From positions 1 to 64,000 of the forward strand of contig JAWBMQ010000003.1 of NCBI GenBank assembly GCA_038828875.1: 64,000 nt of DNA, read 5' to 3'. This stretch comes from JAWBMQ01 sp038828875 (lineage in GTDB: Archaea; Nanobdellota; Nanobdellia; Woesearchaeales; JAWBMQ01). This document shows, piece by piece, positions 51,110 through 59,368 of this stretch; within the stretch, counting starts at the first letter, position 1, and every line of letters begins with the position of its first letter. The notes under the pieces were generated by a model. That model was not told where the DNA came from and made no database searches. It saw only the letters and a list, made by a program, of their open reading frames with translations. The position numbers were made by a program, and so were the translations under genes.

Positions 51110-51718
51110 TTATTTTTTTATCTTTTTAAAAAAAGCACGAATTGAAGCTTTAAAATCGGCTATTCTTTTTTGGATTCTTTCTAACAATCTTGGTGTTGTA
51201 TCATATTCAACATATTCCCATTTATTATTACCTTCACGTTCATAACCTAAAAAAAGCTCTAAAGGTTTTAAATGCTTTGTCTTTGGCTTTTCATCTGGAA
51301 AACCTAACGTGATAAATGCAACTGGTTCAGATTTCTTAATATCTAATAATTTCTTCAATTTTTCTTTATCGAAAGCTTCTACCCAACATGCTCCTAATTT
51401 TTGATTTTGGGCTTCAATTAGCATATTTTCAACTACTGCGCCTACTGTATGTTCAACCATGGATTTTGGATAATCTACATTGTAATCTGCACATACTACT
51501 AAAACAACTGGAGCACCTAAAATCCAATCTTGATCAGATAATTTAGCAATTTCTTCAATTTTAGAACAACTTGTTACTAAAATTATTGAAAAATTTTGAA
51601 CATTTCCTGGAGTTGGTGCATGTCTTGCAGCATCAACTACTTCTATAATTTTACTCCATGGTACTGGAATCGGTTTATACTTTCTAATGCTTCTTCTATT
51701 CTTTATTTGTGATAGCAT
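51110..51718 (-). CDS. Nitroreductase family FMN oxidoreductase
   Basis: 202 aa. Start I-K-N-R-R-S-I-R-K-Y for FMN phosphate binding, A-A-R-H-A-P-T-P-G-N-V-Q-N-F, a central G-A-V-V-E-N-M-L-I-E-A-Q, G-A-C-W-V, and C-terminal I-T-L-G-F-P-D-E-K-P. The substrate is unknown; members reduce nitroaromatics, quinones or flavins. The last 30 residues are a basic helix. Monocistronic. Confidence 0.9.
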   Translation of the reverse strand: MLSQIKNRRSIRKYKPIPVPWSKIIEVVDAARHAPTPGNVQNFSIILVTSCSKIEEIAKLSDQDWILGAPVVLVVCADYNVDYPKSMVEHTVGAVVENMLIEAQNQKLGACWVEAFDKEKLKKLLDIKKSEPVAFITLGFPDEKPKTKHLKPLELFLGYEREGNNKWEYVEYDTTPRLLERIQKRIADFKASIRAFFKKIKK

Positions 51719-51784
51719 AATACTTAATTTTAGAATTGTAAATTTAAATATTTTGCTAAAGAAAAAATCAAAAAATTTAGTAGT

Positions 51785-52318
51785 TTATTTTGATTGAGTA
51801 ACTTTCATAACTTCAACTAATTCACCAGAACATTTTGAAAAAGTTGATAATTGTGCTTGCATTTGTCTAGGATCTTCCATAATATCAACTATACAAACCA
51901 TCTCTTTGTTGTTAAATGTTTTATTTATAGGATAATCAATCAATTTAACATTTATTTTGCATTTTGAATTTTCTATCTTTTCTGCAATTTCCATAATCCA
52001 TTTAGAAAAAAGGTTTTTAGATAAATCAACAGGAGATTTAATTTCCATTTTCAAATATTCACAATTTTTTAAATAGTTTAAAAAACATTCTTCATCATTT
52101 TCATTGTCTTTACAACATGGCTCTTTATTGCAAGAATATTTAACATAAGATCCTTGATTTTCCTCATTGCTTTCTTGTTTTGCTTCCAACTGCTGATTAT
52201 TAATCTGTATTTGTTGATTTGATTTATTTTTGCTATTAAATAAGTAATAACTTCCACCAACAAAAATAATCACTAACATTATTAGCAAGATTCCTACTAA
52301 AAGATTTTTAGAGTTCAT
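51785..52318 (-). CDS. Hypothetical membrane-anchored Cys-rich protein
   Basis: Not recognised. 177 aa with an N-terminal anchor helix (about 7-27), a Gln/Asn/Glu-rich linker to residue 57, then an extracytoplasmic domain with eight or nine Cys, several in a cluster (C-N-K-E-P-C-C near residue 62). The cysteines suggest disulfide bonds formed outside the cell, consistent with the Dsb-like protein at 40728. The gene is monocistronic. Confidence 0.55.
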   Translation of the reverse strand: MNSKNLLVGILLIMLVIIFVGGSYYLFNSKNKSNQQIQINNQQLEAKQESNEENQGSYVKYSCNKEPCCKDNENDEECFLNYLKNCEYLKMEIKSPVDLSKNLFSKWIMEIAEKIENSKCKINVKLIDYPINKTFNNKEMVCIVDIMEDPRQMQAQLSTFSKCSGELVEVMKVTQSK

Positions 52319-52397
52319 TTTATTTGAAAAAAGAAATCAATATTAAAAATTTTTCTTACTATTATAAAAGAAAAAATTAAAAATAAACTTAAAAATT

Positions 52398-52580
52398 TTA
52401 ATCGTATTCTATTGCTTGTGCTGGACAGAGATCTGCTGCATTTCTTACAGCTTCTTCTTCGTTTGTGTCTTTAGGAGATCTTAACACATGTGCTTTTCCA
52501 TCTTCAATTACAAATATTGATGATGCTATTGCAGAACAAGCCCCACAACCAATACAATTATCATTAACTCTAACGTTCAT
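52398..52580 (-). CDS. [4Fe-4S] ferredoxin
   Basis: 60 aa, single cluster: C9-x2-C12-x2-C15 and C52-P. Full-length monocluster ferredoxin of archaeal/thermophile type. Soluble electron carrier; a possible donor to the nearby nitroreductase or other oxidoreductases, by inference. Confidence 0.93.
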   Translation of the reverse strand: MNVRVNDNCIGCGACSAIASSIFVIEDGKAHVLRSPKDTNEEEAVRNAADLCPAQAIEYD

Positions 52581-52681
52581 AATCTCACAAAATTTAGTTT
52601 GTTTTTTATTTTAAAAAAGTTATGAATTTTTTTATTTTATTTTCTAAAAATTTTTAAGATATGATTTACTTTTAAAAATTT

Positions 52682-53254
52682 ATGTTCAACATTTTTGAAA
52701 AGAAAATAACTGTTTTTTCAGACTTTGATGGTACATTAATTAAAGAACAATCAGGCTTTATGTTAGTTTTTTCTTACATCATCGAAAAGAAAAAAGAAAA
52801 AAGTAAAAGAATTAAAGAAGGATTTAAACATTTTCTAAAATACATTTTTGACAGAAACAATTCGCACTTAGCTGAATTTGTAAAAGATATTGATGAAAAA
52901 ACTTTGATCTCTGTTGCTAAAAAACTTCATTTCAAGCAAAAATGGTTTGAAAACATTGAAGAAATAAAGAAAAAGTATAATGTCAATTCAGTAAACGTAA
53001 TTATTGTTTCAAGAAACTTGAAAGAATTGATCGAGATTTTCATAAAATTAAACAAAGAAGAATTAGATAAAAGAAAAATTAAAATTGTTAAAGTAATTGC
53101 AAACACCACAAAGAAAAGATTTCTAATTTTTAAGAATAAAGTTGTACAAAATAATAATAAATTTGAATTCTTGAAAGGAAAAGAAATTATTTATTTAGGC
53201 GATGCTGATGATAAATATCTCAAAGATATTGTAGATGAATTTTTTGAATGCTAA
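52682..53254 (+). CDS. HAD-superfamily phosphatase
   Basis: 190 aa. HAD motif I S-D-F-D-G-T-L (D14 and D16), motif II V-I-I-V-S-R, and motif III/IV Y-L-G-D-A-D-D near residue 175. The cap between motifs I and II is helical and basic, as in phosphoserine-phosphatase-like HADs. The substrate is unknown. Confidence 0.85.
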   Translation: MFNIFEKKITVFSDFDGTLIKEQSGFMLVFSYIIEKKKEKSKRIKEGFKHFLKYIFDRNNSHLAEFVKDIDEKTLISVAKKLHFKQKWFENIEEIKKKYNVNSVNVIIVSRNLKELIEIFIKLNKEELDKRKIKIVKVIANTTKKRFLIFKNKVVQNNNKFEFLKGKEIIYLGDADDKYLKDIVDEFFEC

Positions 53255-53281
53255 AATAAAAAAAGAATATTAAAAGAATTT

Positions 53282-54019
53282 TTAATCTATGTTAGCTCTT
53301 GGAGCTAATATGAAAACTAGAGAAATTGTATCTAAAAGATTATACTCTAACCTTAAAGGATAATCGTTATCATACTTTATTATAACTTCGTCACTGATCT
53401 TTTCACCTTTTATCATTCTGCTTAAATACTCTATGCTATAACTTGCTTTGTACGTTGCTTTATCGTCATCTAAAATCATTTTTAAATTATTGAACTCAGT
53501 CTTTTGACTGCTTAAATCTCCTTTAGCTTCAACAGTAAACAATCCTTTTTTTGCAATGAATGTAACTGAATCTGAAACAATAGAACAATCTTCAATAGCA
53601 TCTTTTAACATTTCTGAATTAATTTGTAAAGTTAAAGGAAAACTCAATTCAGGAACTTTTCTTGTTTCTTCTTCTAAGGAAAGTAAAGGCACTACGAACG
53701 TCCTTTTTGCATCTCCGACAATTTCAATCTTTAATTTTTCATCTTGGGTTTTTTCAAAAACAACACTTTCTTTTTTAACTCTTTTCAAAATTTGTTTTAA
53801 ATAGTTCAAATTTAAAGACAAGGTTTCTTCTTTCTTAACATCATAAGTAGAGAATGAAGTTCTCATGATTTTCAAAATTACCATTGAAACAACTCCTGGA
53901 TCCATAGCAACTAATTCCATATAATCTTCCTTGATTGTAAATGTTGCTTCTGTCACAAGTTCAGAAATAATCTCTATAGCACTTCTCAAAGGAGTCACAT
54001 CTTTCATTTCTAATTTCAT
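53282..54019 (-). CDS. pcn: DNA polymerase sliding clamp (PCNA)
   Basis: 245 aa, full length; two PCNA folds linked by an interdomain loop near residue 120. Typical segments are I-S-E-L-V-T-E-A-T-F, M-D-P-G-V-V-S-M-V-I-L, L-N-L-N-Y-L-K-Q-I-L-K-R and C-terminal L-V-F-I-L-A-P-R. A single pcn gene suggests a homotrimeric clamp. GAGGTGA lies before the ATG. Confidence 0.96.
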   Translation of the reverse strand: MKLEMKDVTPLRSAIEIISELVTEATFTIKEDYMELVAMDPGVVSMVILKIMRTSFSTYDVKKEETLSLNLNYLKQILKRVKKESVVFEKTQDEKLKIEIVGDAKRTFVVPLLSLEEETRKVPELSFPLTLQINSEMLKDAIEDCSIVSDSVTFIAKKGLFTVEAKGDLSSQKTEFNNLKMILDDDKATYKASYSIEYLSRMIKGEKISDEVIIKYDNDYPLRLEYNLLDTISLVFILAPRANID

Positions 54020-54094
54020 TTTTTCACCTCTAATTATTTTCAGTTAATTAATAATTATTGAAAAAAGGAATTATTTTGTGATTTAAAAAATCTT

Positions 54095-54805
54095 CTATTT
54101 ATTATTTGAATTTTCTTGATTAAATATAATGAAAGATAATCTACCTCTGCGTTCTCTTCGAATAATACCTTTTCTTTCTAATGATGATAAATATGTTGAT
54201 AATGTTGATGCTTTCCTCTTATCTCCTTTATAAACTTCATCAAGCAATGCTGAAACAGGAATATATTGACCATATTCGTTTGATAATTGTAAAAGGAAAG
54301 AAACGATCTGTTGTTCTGGAACTGATAAATTTACATTATCTGCATCAGAAATTGTTGTTTTTTCATCTTCAATATATGCTGAAAGTTTTTCATTAATCTT
54401 TTTATCTATAATTTCATCAAGCTGAGAATTTAATTTTATTAGTTTCTCAATATCTTCTTTCAACTTTAATTCAAACTTAACAACATCAACCAACTTTTCT
54501 ACGTAAAGGTTCATTGTATTTTTTAAATTGATCACTTCTTCCTTAAGAGATTCTATTTCCTTGTTTAATTGATTGATATTAGCATGATGAGTAGAATGCA
54601 TTTGATTGTACTTACTTATGGCTTCACTGTAATGTTGAATAAGATTTGATAATTTTTCTGATGTAGCATTAATTGATTTTTTGAAAAAATTATGTTCGTA
54701 AAGAATTGCATTTATTTTCAAATCTAATTTATTCATATCCTCTTTTACCTTCTTAAAAGATTCTTTAATCTTCTCATCACTATCTCTCTTAAATAAACCC
54801 CACAT
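54095..54805 (-). CDS. Coiled-coil plus winged-helix protein
   Basis: 236 aa. Residues 10-145 are predicted coiled coil with heptads; residues 165-228 form a winged helix (VPEQQIVSFLLQLSNEYGQYIPVSALLDEV... LERKGIIRRERRGRLSFIIF). The N-terminal MWGLFKR is conserved-looking. It resembles DPANN proteins without a name. The downstream PCNA gene is co-directional (75 nt away), so a DNA-linked role is plausible but unproven. Confidence 0.6.
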   Translation of the reverse strand: MWGLFKRDSDEKIKESFKKVKEDMNKLDLKINAILYEHNFFKKSINATSEKLSNLIQHYSEAISKYNQMHSTHHANINQLNKEIESLKEEVINLKNTMNLYVEKLVDVVKFELKLKEDIEKLIKLNSQLDEIIDKKINEKLSAYIEDEKTTISDADNVNLSVPEQQIVSFLLQLSNEYGQYIPVSALLDEVYKGDKRKASTLSTYLSSLERKGIIRRERRGRLSFIIFNQENSNNK

Positions 54806-54852
54806 TATCTATTAATCTGATATTTTCTTTTATAAAATTTTTTAATTTTTTC

Positions 54853-55497
54853 TTAATGAAGCAACTTTTTGTAAATCAATGAAAGAATTTCTTTGAACTT
54901 CAACGCATTAAAATATTGATTTTTTCTTCTTGATGCCCAATAATAATAACTTTCTAGATTTTTTGCTAAAGAATCTTGCATACAAACATCAAAAATTTCT
55001 GCTTGTAAATTATCTTTAATCTTTTCTTCATTATAGCCTCTTTTTTCTAAGCGCATTCTAAGCTCTTTCAAATCACATTTAGTAACTATTACTAAATCAG
55101 GATTTAATTCATAACTTAAATGAGAATCAACAAGAATAATATCAGTATTTGCTAATTCCTTAGATTTTATATATTTAGAAAAATTTTTTCTCATTATATA
55201 TACATCCACGATGTTTGAATCATATTTTTTGTCATAATAAAGCACAGATTCTGTTTTTTCTAAAAGCTCATCTTGAAGCATTAACTTTACTTTAACTTTT
55301 TTAGATAATTTTTCATAAAGTTTTTTTGCTAATGTCGTTTTTCCTGTTCCTGGAGTTCCAGTTATTGCAATTACAAAAGGTCTTACTTTTTGTTTTTTTT
55401 CAGCATTTTTAATATTTTTTTCAGCTATTTTTTTCTTTCTTAATTCTTTTGTTTTTTTGATTTCTTTCTTCTGAATTTTAATGTTTGATTTTTTCAT
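54853..55497 (-). CDS. AK6/Fap7-type nucleotide kinase
   Basis: 214 aa. The first 38 residues are very Lys-rich. The core has P-loop GTPGTGKTT (about 46-54), D-S-H-L-S-Y-E-L-N-P-D-L-V-I-V-T-K-C (about 120-137) and L-R-M-R-L-E-K-R-G-Y-N-E-E-K-I-K-D-N-L-Q-A-E, which are Fap7/AK6 hallmarks. Eukaryotic Fap7 helps mature the small ribosomal subunit; archaeal forms bind uS11. The basic tail may help RNA binding. It is the last gene before a 500-nt noncoding region. Confidence 0.85.
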   Translation of the reverse strand: MKKSNIKIQKKEIKKTKELRKKKIAEKNIKNAEKKQKVRPFVIAITGTPGTGKTTLAKKLYEKLSKKVKVKLMLQDELLEKTESVLYYDKKYDSNIVDVYIMRKNFSKYIKSKELANTDIILVDSHLSYELNPDLVIVTKCDLKELRMRLEKRGYNEEKIKDNLQAEIFDVCMQDSLAKNLESYYYWASRRKNQYFNALKFKEILSLIYKKLLH

Positions 55498-55616
55498 TTT
55501 TCATTTTTACTTTTTTTATTTTTTATATGGTTTTTCATTTTTTAGCGAATTTTTTGACTTTTTTCCTAAGTTTTGAATTATTTATAAATTTATATACTTT
55601 AGAATAATATTTCGAA

Positions 55617-55719
55617 ATTATTCAAGAGTAGTAATGAAATATTCAATGAAATATTCATAATTATTCAATAGTAGTAACGAAATATTCATGAAATATTCAT
55701 GAAATATTCGAAATATTTC
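55617..55719. repeat. Phased GAAATATTC repeat array
   Basis: Five GAAATATTC copies at 55636, 55648, 55679, 55690 and 55701, then the perfect palindrome GAAATATTTC at 55710. Spacings are 12, 31, 11, 11 and 9 bp, close to one helical turn (31 is nearly three). A longer unit of about 42 bp beginning ATTATTCAA and containing AGTAGTAA occurs at 55617 and again at 55660. It is too short and lacks spacers for CRISPR. Confidence 0.7.
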
Positions 55720-55724
55720 ATTGA

Positions 55725-55990
55725 AATTTTAAAAAAGAATTGAAAATATGAAACAAGGAAAGAAATTGAACAAAAAGCTAAAAAACGCACGAAAAAAGGA
55801 AAAAATGAAAAAATGAAAAAAGAACTAAATTTCAAAAAAAAGAGTTGAAAATTAAAAAAATAAATTAAAAAAATTCACAAAAAACTTGAAAAAATAAGAA
55901 AAATTAAGAAAGAACTCAAAAAAACTAAAAAAAAAGAAAAAAGTAAGTAAAAAAGTAAGAGAACATTCTAAGAAAGAATAAAAAATTAAA
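55725..55990 (+). other. A-rich polypurine tract
   Basis: About 265 bp in which the plus strand is almost all A and G with few pyrimidines. Homopurine tracts can form triplexes, bend DNA or act as nucleosome-poor regions. No frame longer than about 30 codons is present. Confidence 0.5.
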
Positions 55991-56016
55991 ATTATGCAAC
56001 GGAAAAAGAATTTGAA

Positions 56017-56089
56017 TGGGTTCGCGGGGATTCGAACCCCGGACCTTTACCTTATCAGGGTAACGCGCTACCAGCTGCGCCACGAACCC
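56017..56089 (-). tRNA. tRNA-Ile (GAU)
   Basis: 73 nt on the minus strand. Acceptor GGGTTCG/CGAACCC, D arm GCGCAGCTGGTAGCGC, anticodon stem TTACC/GGTAA, loop CTGATAA with anticodon GAT (plus-strand 56054-56056), T arm CGGGGTTCGAATCCCCG, discriminator A. No intron and no encoded CCA. It sits directly upstream of ileS in the opposite orientation. Confidence 0.95.
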
Positions 56090-56234
56090 ATATGTTTTAT
56101 TGAGAAATCAATTAATTTAAAAATATTTTTTTCTTGATGTTCAAAACAAAAATATTATATATTAGTGCTTTAATTAAAGAAAAAAATTTTAAAAGAAGCG
56201 TTTTATTTGAATTTATTTTGCTAAGGTGAAAATT

Positions 56235-59120
56235 ATGAATTTCATAGAAATTGAAAATGAAGTAAGAGAATTTTGGAAAAATAAGAAAATATATGAAAAA
56301 AGCGTTGAAATGAATAAAAACAAAAAGAGATTTGTTTACTTAGATGGTCCTCCCTACACTAACGGTGATATTCATCTAGGTCATGCTTGGGGAAAAGCTC
56401 TAAGAGATTCTATTATGAGATATAAACGCATGCAGGGTTTTGATGTTTACGATAGACCTGGATTTGATATGCATGGCTTACCTATTGAAGTTGAAGTAGA
56501 AAAAACTTTAGGAATAAAGAATAAGAAAGAAATTGAAAAATATGGCGTAGATCGATTTATAGAAACTTGCAAACAATTCGCTTTAGAAAAGATGTATCCT
56601 ATGATTGAACAATTCAAATTTATGGGCGTTTGGATGGATTGGGATAATCCTTATATGACAATAAGCAAGGAATACATTGAAAACATTTGGTTCTTGTTGA
56701 AAAAAGCTTACAACGAAGGTTTACTTTACAAAGATAAAGCAACCATGACTTGGTGTCCAAGATGTGAAACAGCATTAGCTAAGCATGAGTTAGAATATAA
56801 AACAGTAGAAGATAATTCAATATATGTTAAATTTCCTTTGCGAAATGAAAAAGATACATATTTAATAATTTGGACTACAACTCCTTGGACTTTGCCTTTC
56901 AACTTAGCTGTAATGGCTCATCCTGATTTTGATTACATAAAAGCTAAAGTTTTCTTTGATGATCATTTTGAATATTGGATTCTTGCTGAAGGAATGTCAG
57001 TAGGTGTTATAAATGCCGTAGCTGGTAGAAAGTTTGAAATTGTTGAAAAATTCAAAGGAGAAGAACTATTCAGAAGAAGAATAAAATATTATCCTCCATT
57101 CTATGATTGGGAAGAAAGTAAAAAACACGATAATTTGGAATATGCATTCAGCGTAATTTTAAGTGAGAAATATGTAGATTTAAGCGCAGGATCTGGATTA
57201 GTTCACTGTGCACCAGGTTGTGGTAAAGAAGATAATGAAGTTGGTAAGGAATTTGGATTACCTGCTTTCAATTTGGTAGATGAAGCTGGAAAATTTCCAA
57301 ATGGAATGTTTGAAGGATTAAAAGCAAAGGTTGATGATGTTAAATTTATTGAAAAATTGAAAGAAAAAAACTTATTAGTAGAAATTGTTCCTGTTGAGCA
57401 CGAGTATGCAAGCTGTTGGAGATGCAAAACTCCAATAATCTTCAGAGCTACAGAACAATGGTACTTAAAAGTTTCACCTTTAAGAGAGCTAGCAATTGAG
57501 GAAAATAAAAAAGTAAAATGGGTCCCAAGTTGGGGAGGAGAAAAAGCTTTCAATGCATGGTTAGAGAATTTGCAAGATTGGTGTATTAGCAGGCAAAGAT
57601 ATTGGGGAACTCCTTTGCCAATTTGGAGTTGTGAAAATGGACATGTTGAAGTTTTTGGAAGTGCAGAAGAACTTCAAGATAGAGCAGGCATTTTAGTAAA
57701 TGATTTGCATAAAGATAAATTAGATAATATTACATTTAAATGTAAGGTCTGTGGAAAAGAAATGAGAAGAACTCCTGATGTAATGGATGTTTGGCTTGAT
57801 TCAGGGGCTGCACCTTGGGGTGTTTTAGATTTTGTCAACAAAAAAGATTTCTTTTATGAACATTTTCCTGTAGATTTAATTCTTGAAGGAAAAGATCAAA
57901 TTCGAGGATGGTTTAATTCGTTGATGAATATGTCCATATTAACTGAAAAAAGAACTCCTTATAAAGCAGTTTACATGCATGGAATGATAAACGATGCTTT
58001 AGGAAGAAAGATGTCAAAATCTTTGAAAAATTACATTTATCCTAGAGAGGTTTTTGATAAATATGGAGTTGATGTATTTAGATTTTACTCTATTGGAGGT
58101 GCAGAAGCTGGCGAAAATTTAAATTACAATATGCAAGATGTTGAAACTAAAAGTAGAAATTTATTAATTTACTGGAACATTCATAAGTATCTTTTAACAT
58201 TGTTAGAACAACAAAAAGTAGATCTTTCTAATAATGAAGAATACATAATAAATCATTATCAAGAGTTAAGCATAGAAAGCAAATACATTGTAAATTTAGT
58301 AAACAAAAGCATTTTAGATGCAACTAATGCATTTGAAAACTATTTCATTTATAAGGTTCCATGGATTCTAGAAAATGCATTTTTAGAATTAAGCAAAACA
58401 TACATCCAAAGTATAAGAGAAATTGTAAATTCTGGCAGCGATGAAGAAAAAGAAGAAGTAATAAGAGTAATAGCATATTGTATAGATAAACTGAACATCG
58501 CTTTGGCTCCGTTGATTCCTTTCATTTCTGAAAAAGTATATCAAAATCTAAAGAATATTTTAAATTATTCTGAAGAAAGTGTCCATCTGAAAAAATGGCC
58601 TGAGGTAAAAATGAAAATTGATAATGAGTTAATAAACAATTTTTCAAACGCTATAAAGATAGTTAGCACAATTCAAAAAATCAGAGATAAAATAAAAAGA
58701 GGAATTAGATGGCCAATAAAAGAGGTTGTTTTTGAAAATATTACTTTAAATGATGAGATAGAAAAAATAATCAAAAATATGACTAACGTTAAGGAAATAA
58801 GATATGGTACAGTTAGTAATAATTACGAAATTGAAGAGTTTGAAAATGGAAAAATAGGAGTAAACACTGAGCTAACCAAAGAATTAATTATAGAGGGCTA
58901 CACTAGAGAAATCATCCGAAGAATTCAGAATGAAAGAAAGAATTTAGGATTACGAAAAACTGAAAAAATAAATCTTTATATTGATTGTGAGCAGGAAATA
59001 AATTTAGAAGATTTGAAAATCAAAACAGGTAGTAATTCAATTATAAAAGAAAAACATCCAAAAGCAAAAGAAATCACAATCAAAGAAGCAAAATTCTTTA
59101 TTTTTGTAGAAAAAGTTTAA
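56235..59120 (+). CDS. ileS: Isoleucyl-tRNA synthetase
   Basis: 961 aa. HIGH motif HLGH in PPYTNGDIHLGHAWGKALRD, KMSKS in GRKMSKSLKNYIYP, W-C-I-S-R-Q-R-Y-W-G-T-P-L-P, and the CP1 editing domain with T-T-P-W-T-L-P-F-N-L-A. Charges both tRNA-Ile species; one gene is immediately upstream. AAGGTGA precedes the chosen ATG; the GTG at 56226 belongs to the ribosome site. The C-terminal zinc domain of some IleRS is not evident. Confidence 0.96.
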   Translation: MNFIEIENEVREFWKNKKIYEKSVEMNKNKKRFVYLDGPPYTNGDIHLGHAWGKALRDSIMRYKRMQGFDVYDRPGFDMHGLPIEVEVEKTLGIKNKKEIEKYGVDRFIETCKQFALEKMYPMIEQFKFMGVWMDWDNPYMTISKEYIENIWFLLKKAYNEGLLYKDKATMTWCPRCETALAKHELEYKTVEDNSIYVKFPLRNEKDTYLIIWTTTPWTLPFNLAVMAHPDFDYIKAKVFFDDHFEYWILAEGMSVGVINAVAGRKFEIVEKFKGEELFRRRIKYYPPFYDWEESKKHDNLEYAFSVILSEKYVDLSAGSGLVHCAPGCGKEDNEVGKEFGLPAFNLVDEAGKFPNGMFEGLKAKVDDVKFIEKLKEKNLLVEIVPVEHEYASCWRCKTPIIFRATEQWYLKVSPLRELAIEENKKVKWVPSWGGEKAFNAWLENLQDWCISRQRYWGTPLPIWSCENGHVEVFGSAEELQDRAGILVNDLHKDKLDNITFKCKVCGKEMRRTPDVMDVWLDSGAAPWGVLDFVNKKDFFYEHFPVDLILEGKDQIRGWFNSLMNMSILTEKRTPYKAVYMHGMINDALGRKMSKSLKNYIYPREVFDKYGVDVFRFYSIGGAEAGENLNYNMQDVETKSRNLLIYWNIHKYLLTLLEQQKVDLSNNEEYIINHYQELSIESKYIVNLVNKSILDATNAFENYFIYKVPWILENAFLELSKTYIQSIREIVNSGSDEEKEEVIRVIAYCIDKLNIALAPLIPFISEKVYQNLKNILNYSEESVHLKKWPEVKMKIDNELINNFSNAIKIVSTIQKIRDKIKRGIRWPIKEVVFENITLNDEIEKIIKNMTNVKEIRYGTVSNNYEIEEFENGKIGVNTELTKELIIEGYTREIIRRIQNERKNLGLRKTEKINLYIDCEQEINLEDLKIKTGSNSIIKEKHPKAKEITIKEAKFFIFVEKV

Positions 59121-59160
59121 AAGATCTTGATATTTTTATTTTTTATTTGGTGATTCAAAA

Positions 59161-59310
59161 ATGAAATGTGAAATATGCAAAAAAGATATTAAAAAAACAT
59201 ATTTAGATAAAATTGTAGGAACTGTTATTTATAAAAAAGGAAAAAGGTATTACATTTGCAACAGTTGCCAAAGAAAAATAGATAAGAAAGAGATTAAATT
59301 TGAAGCATAA
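59161..59310 (+). CDS. Small archaeal zinc-ribbon protein
   Basis: 49 aa with C3-x2-C6 and C33-x2-C36, one zinc ribbon, with basic loops (KKDIKKTYLDKIVG). GGTGAT precedes the ATG by a few nt. Proteins of this type are widespread in archaea without a defined role; RNA binding or ribosome association is possible. It lies between ileS and smc. Confidence 0.75.
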   Translation: MKCEICKKDIKKTYLDKIVGTVIYKKGKRYYICNSCQRKIDKKEIKFEA

Positions 59311-59337
59311 TAAACATAATAACCACAATAAAGTTAA

Positions 59338-59345
59338 TTTTATAA
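59338..59345 (+). promoter_or_regulatory. TATA box of smc
   Basis: TTTATAAA centred about 27 nt before the ATG at 59369; leaderless transcript predicted. Confidence 0.6.
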
Positions 59346-59368
59346 ATAAAGATGCTTAGTTTTCTACT

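Larger units (their letters stand above)
55498..56016. other. 519-bp noncoding region between AK6/Fap7 and tRNA-Ile(GAU)
   Basis: No credible gene. It holds a TTTATAAA box at 55581-55588, an array of GAAATATTC repeats (55617-55719) and a purine-rich A/G tract (about 55725-55990). Only very short frames are present. Transcription leaves it to the left (AK6) and, beyond the tRNA, to the right (ileS). Confidence 0.6.

Noticed and set aside
55617..55719. The repeats as a CRISPR array
   Set aside because: Units are 9 bp, spaced 9-31 bp, without unique spacers of constant length, and no cas gene is in the window.
55748..55816. Short Lys-rich frame in the A-rich tract
   Set aside because: 22 codons only, composition follows the tract, and no start signal precedes it.
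55498..56016. Calling a replication origin outright
   Set aside because: No Orc1/Cdc6 gene is adjacent and no canonical origin-recognition box was seen; the locus is reported only as a candidate.
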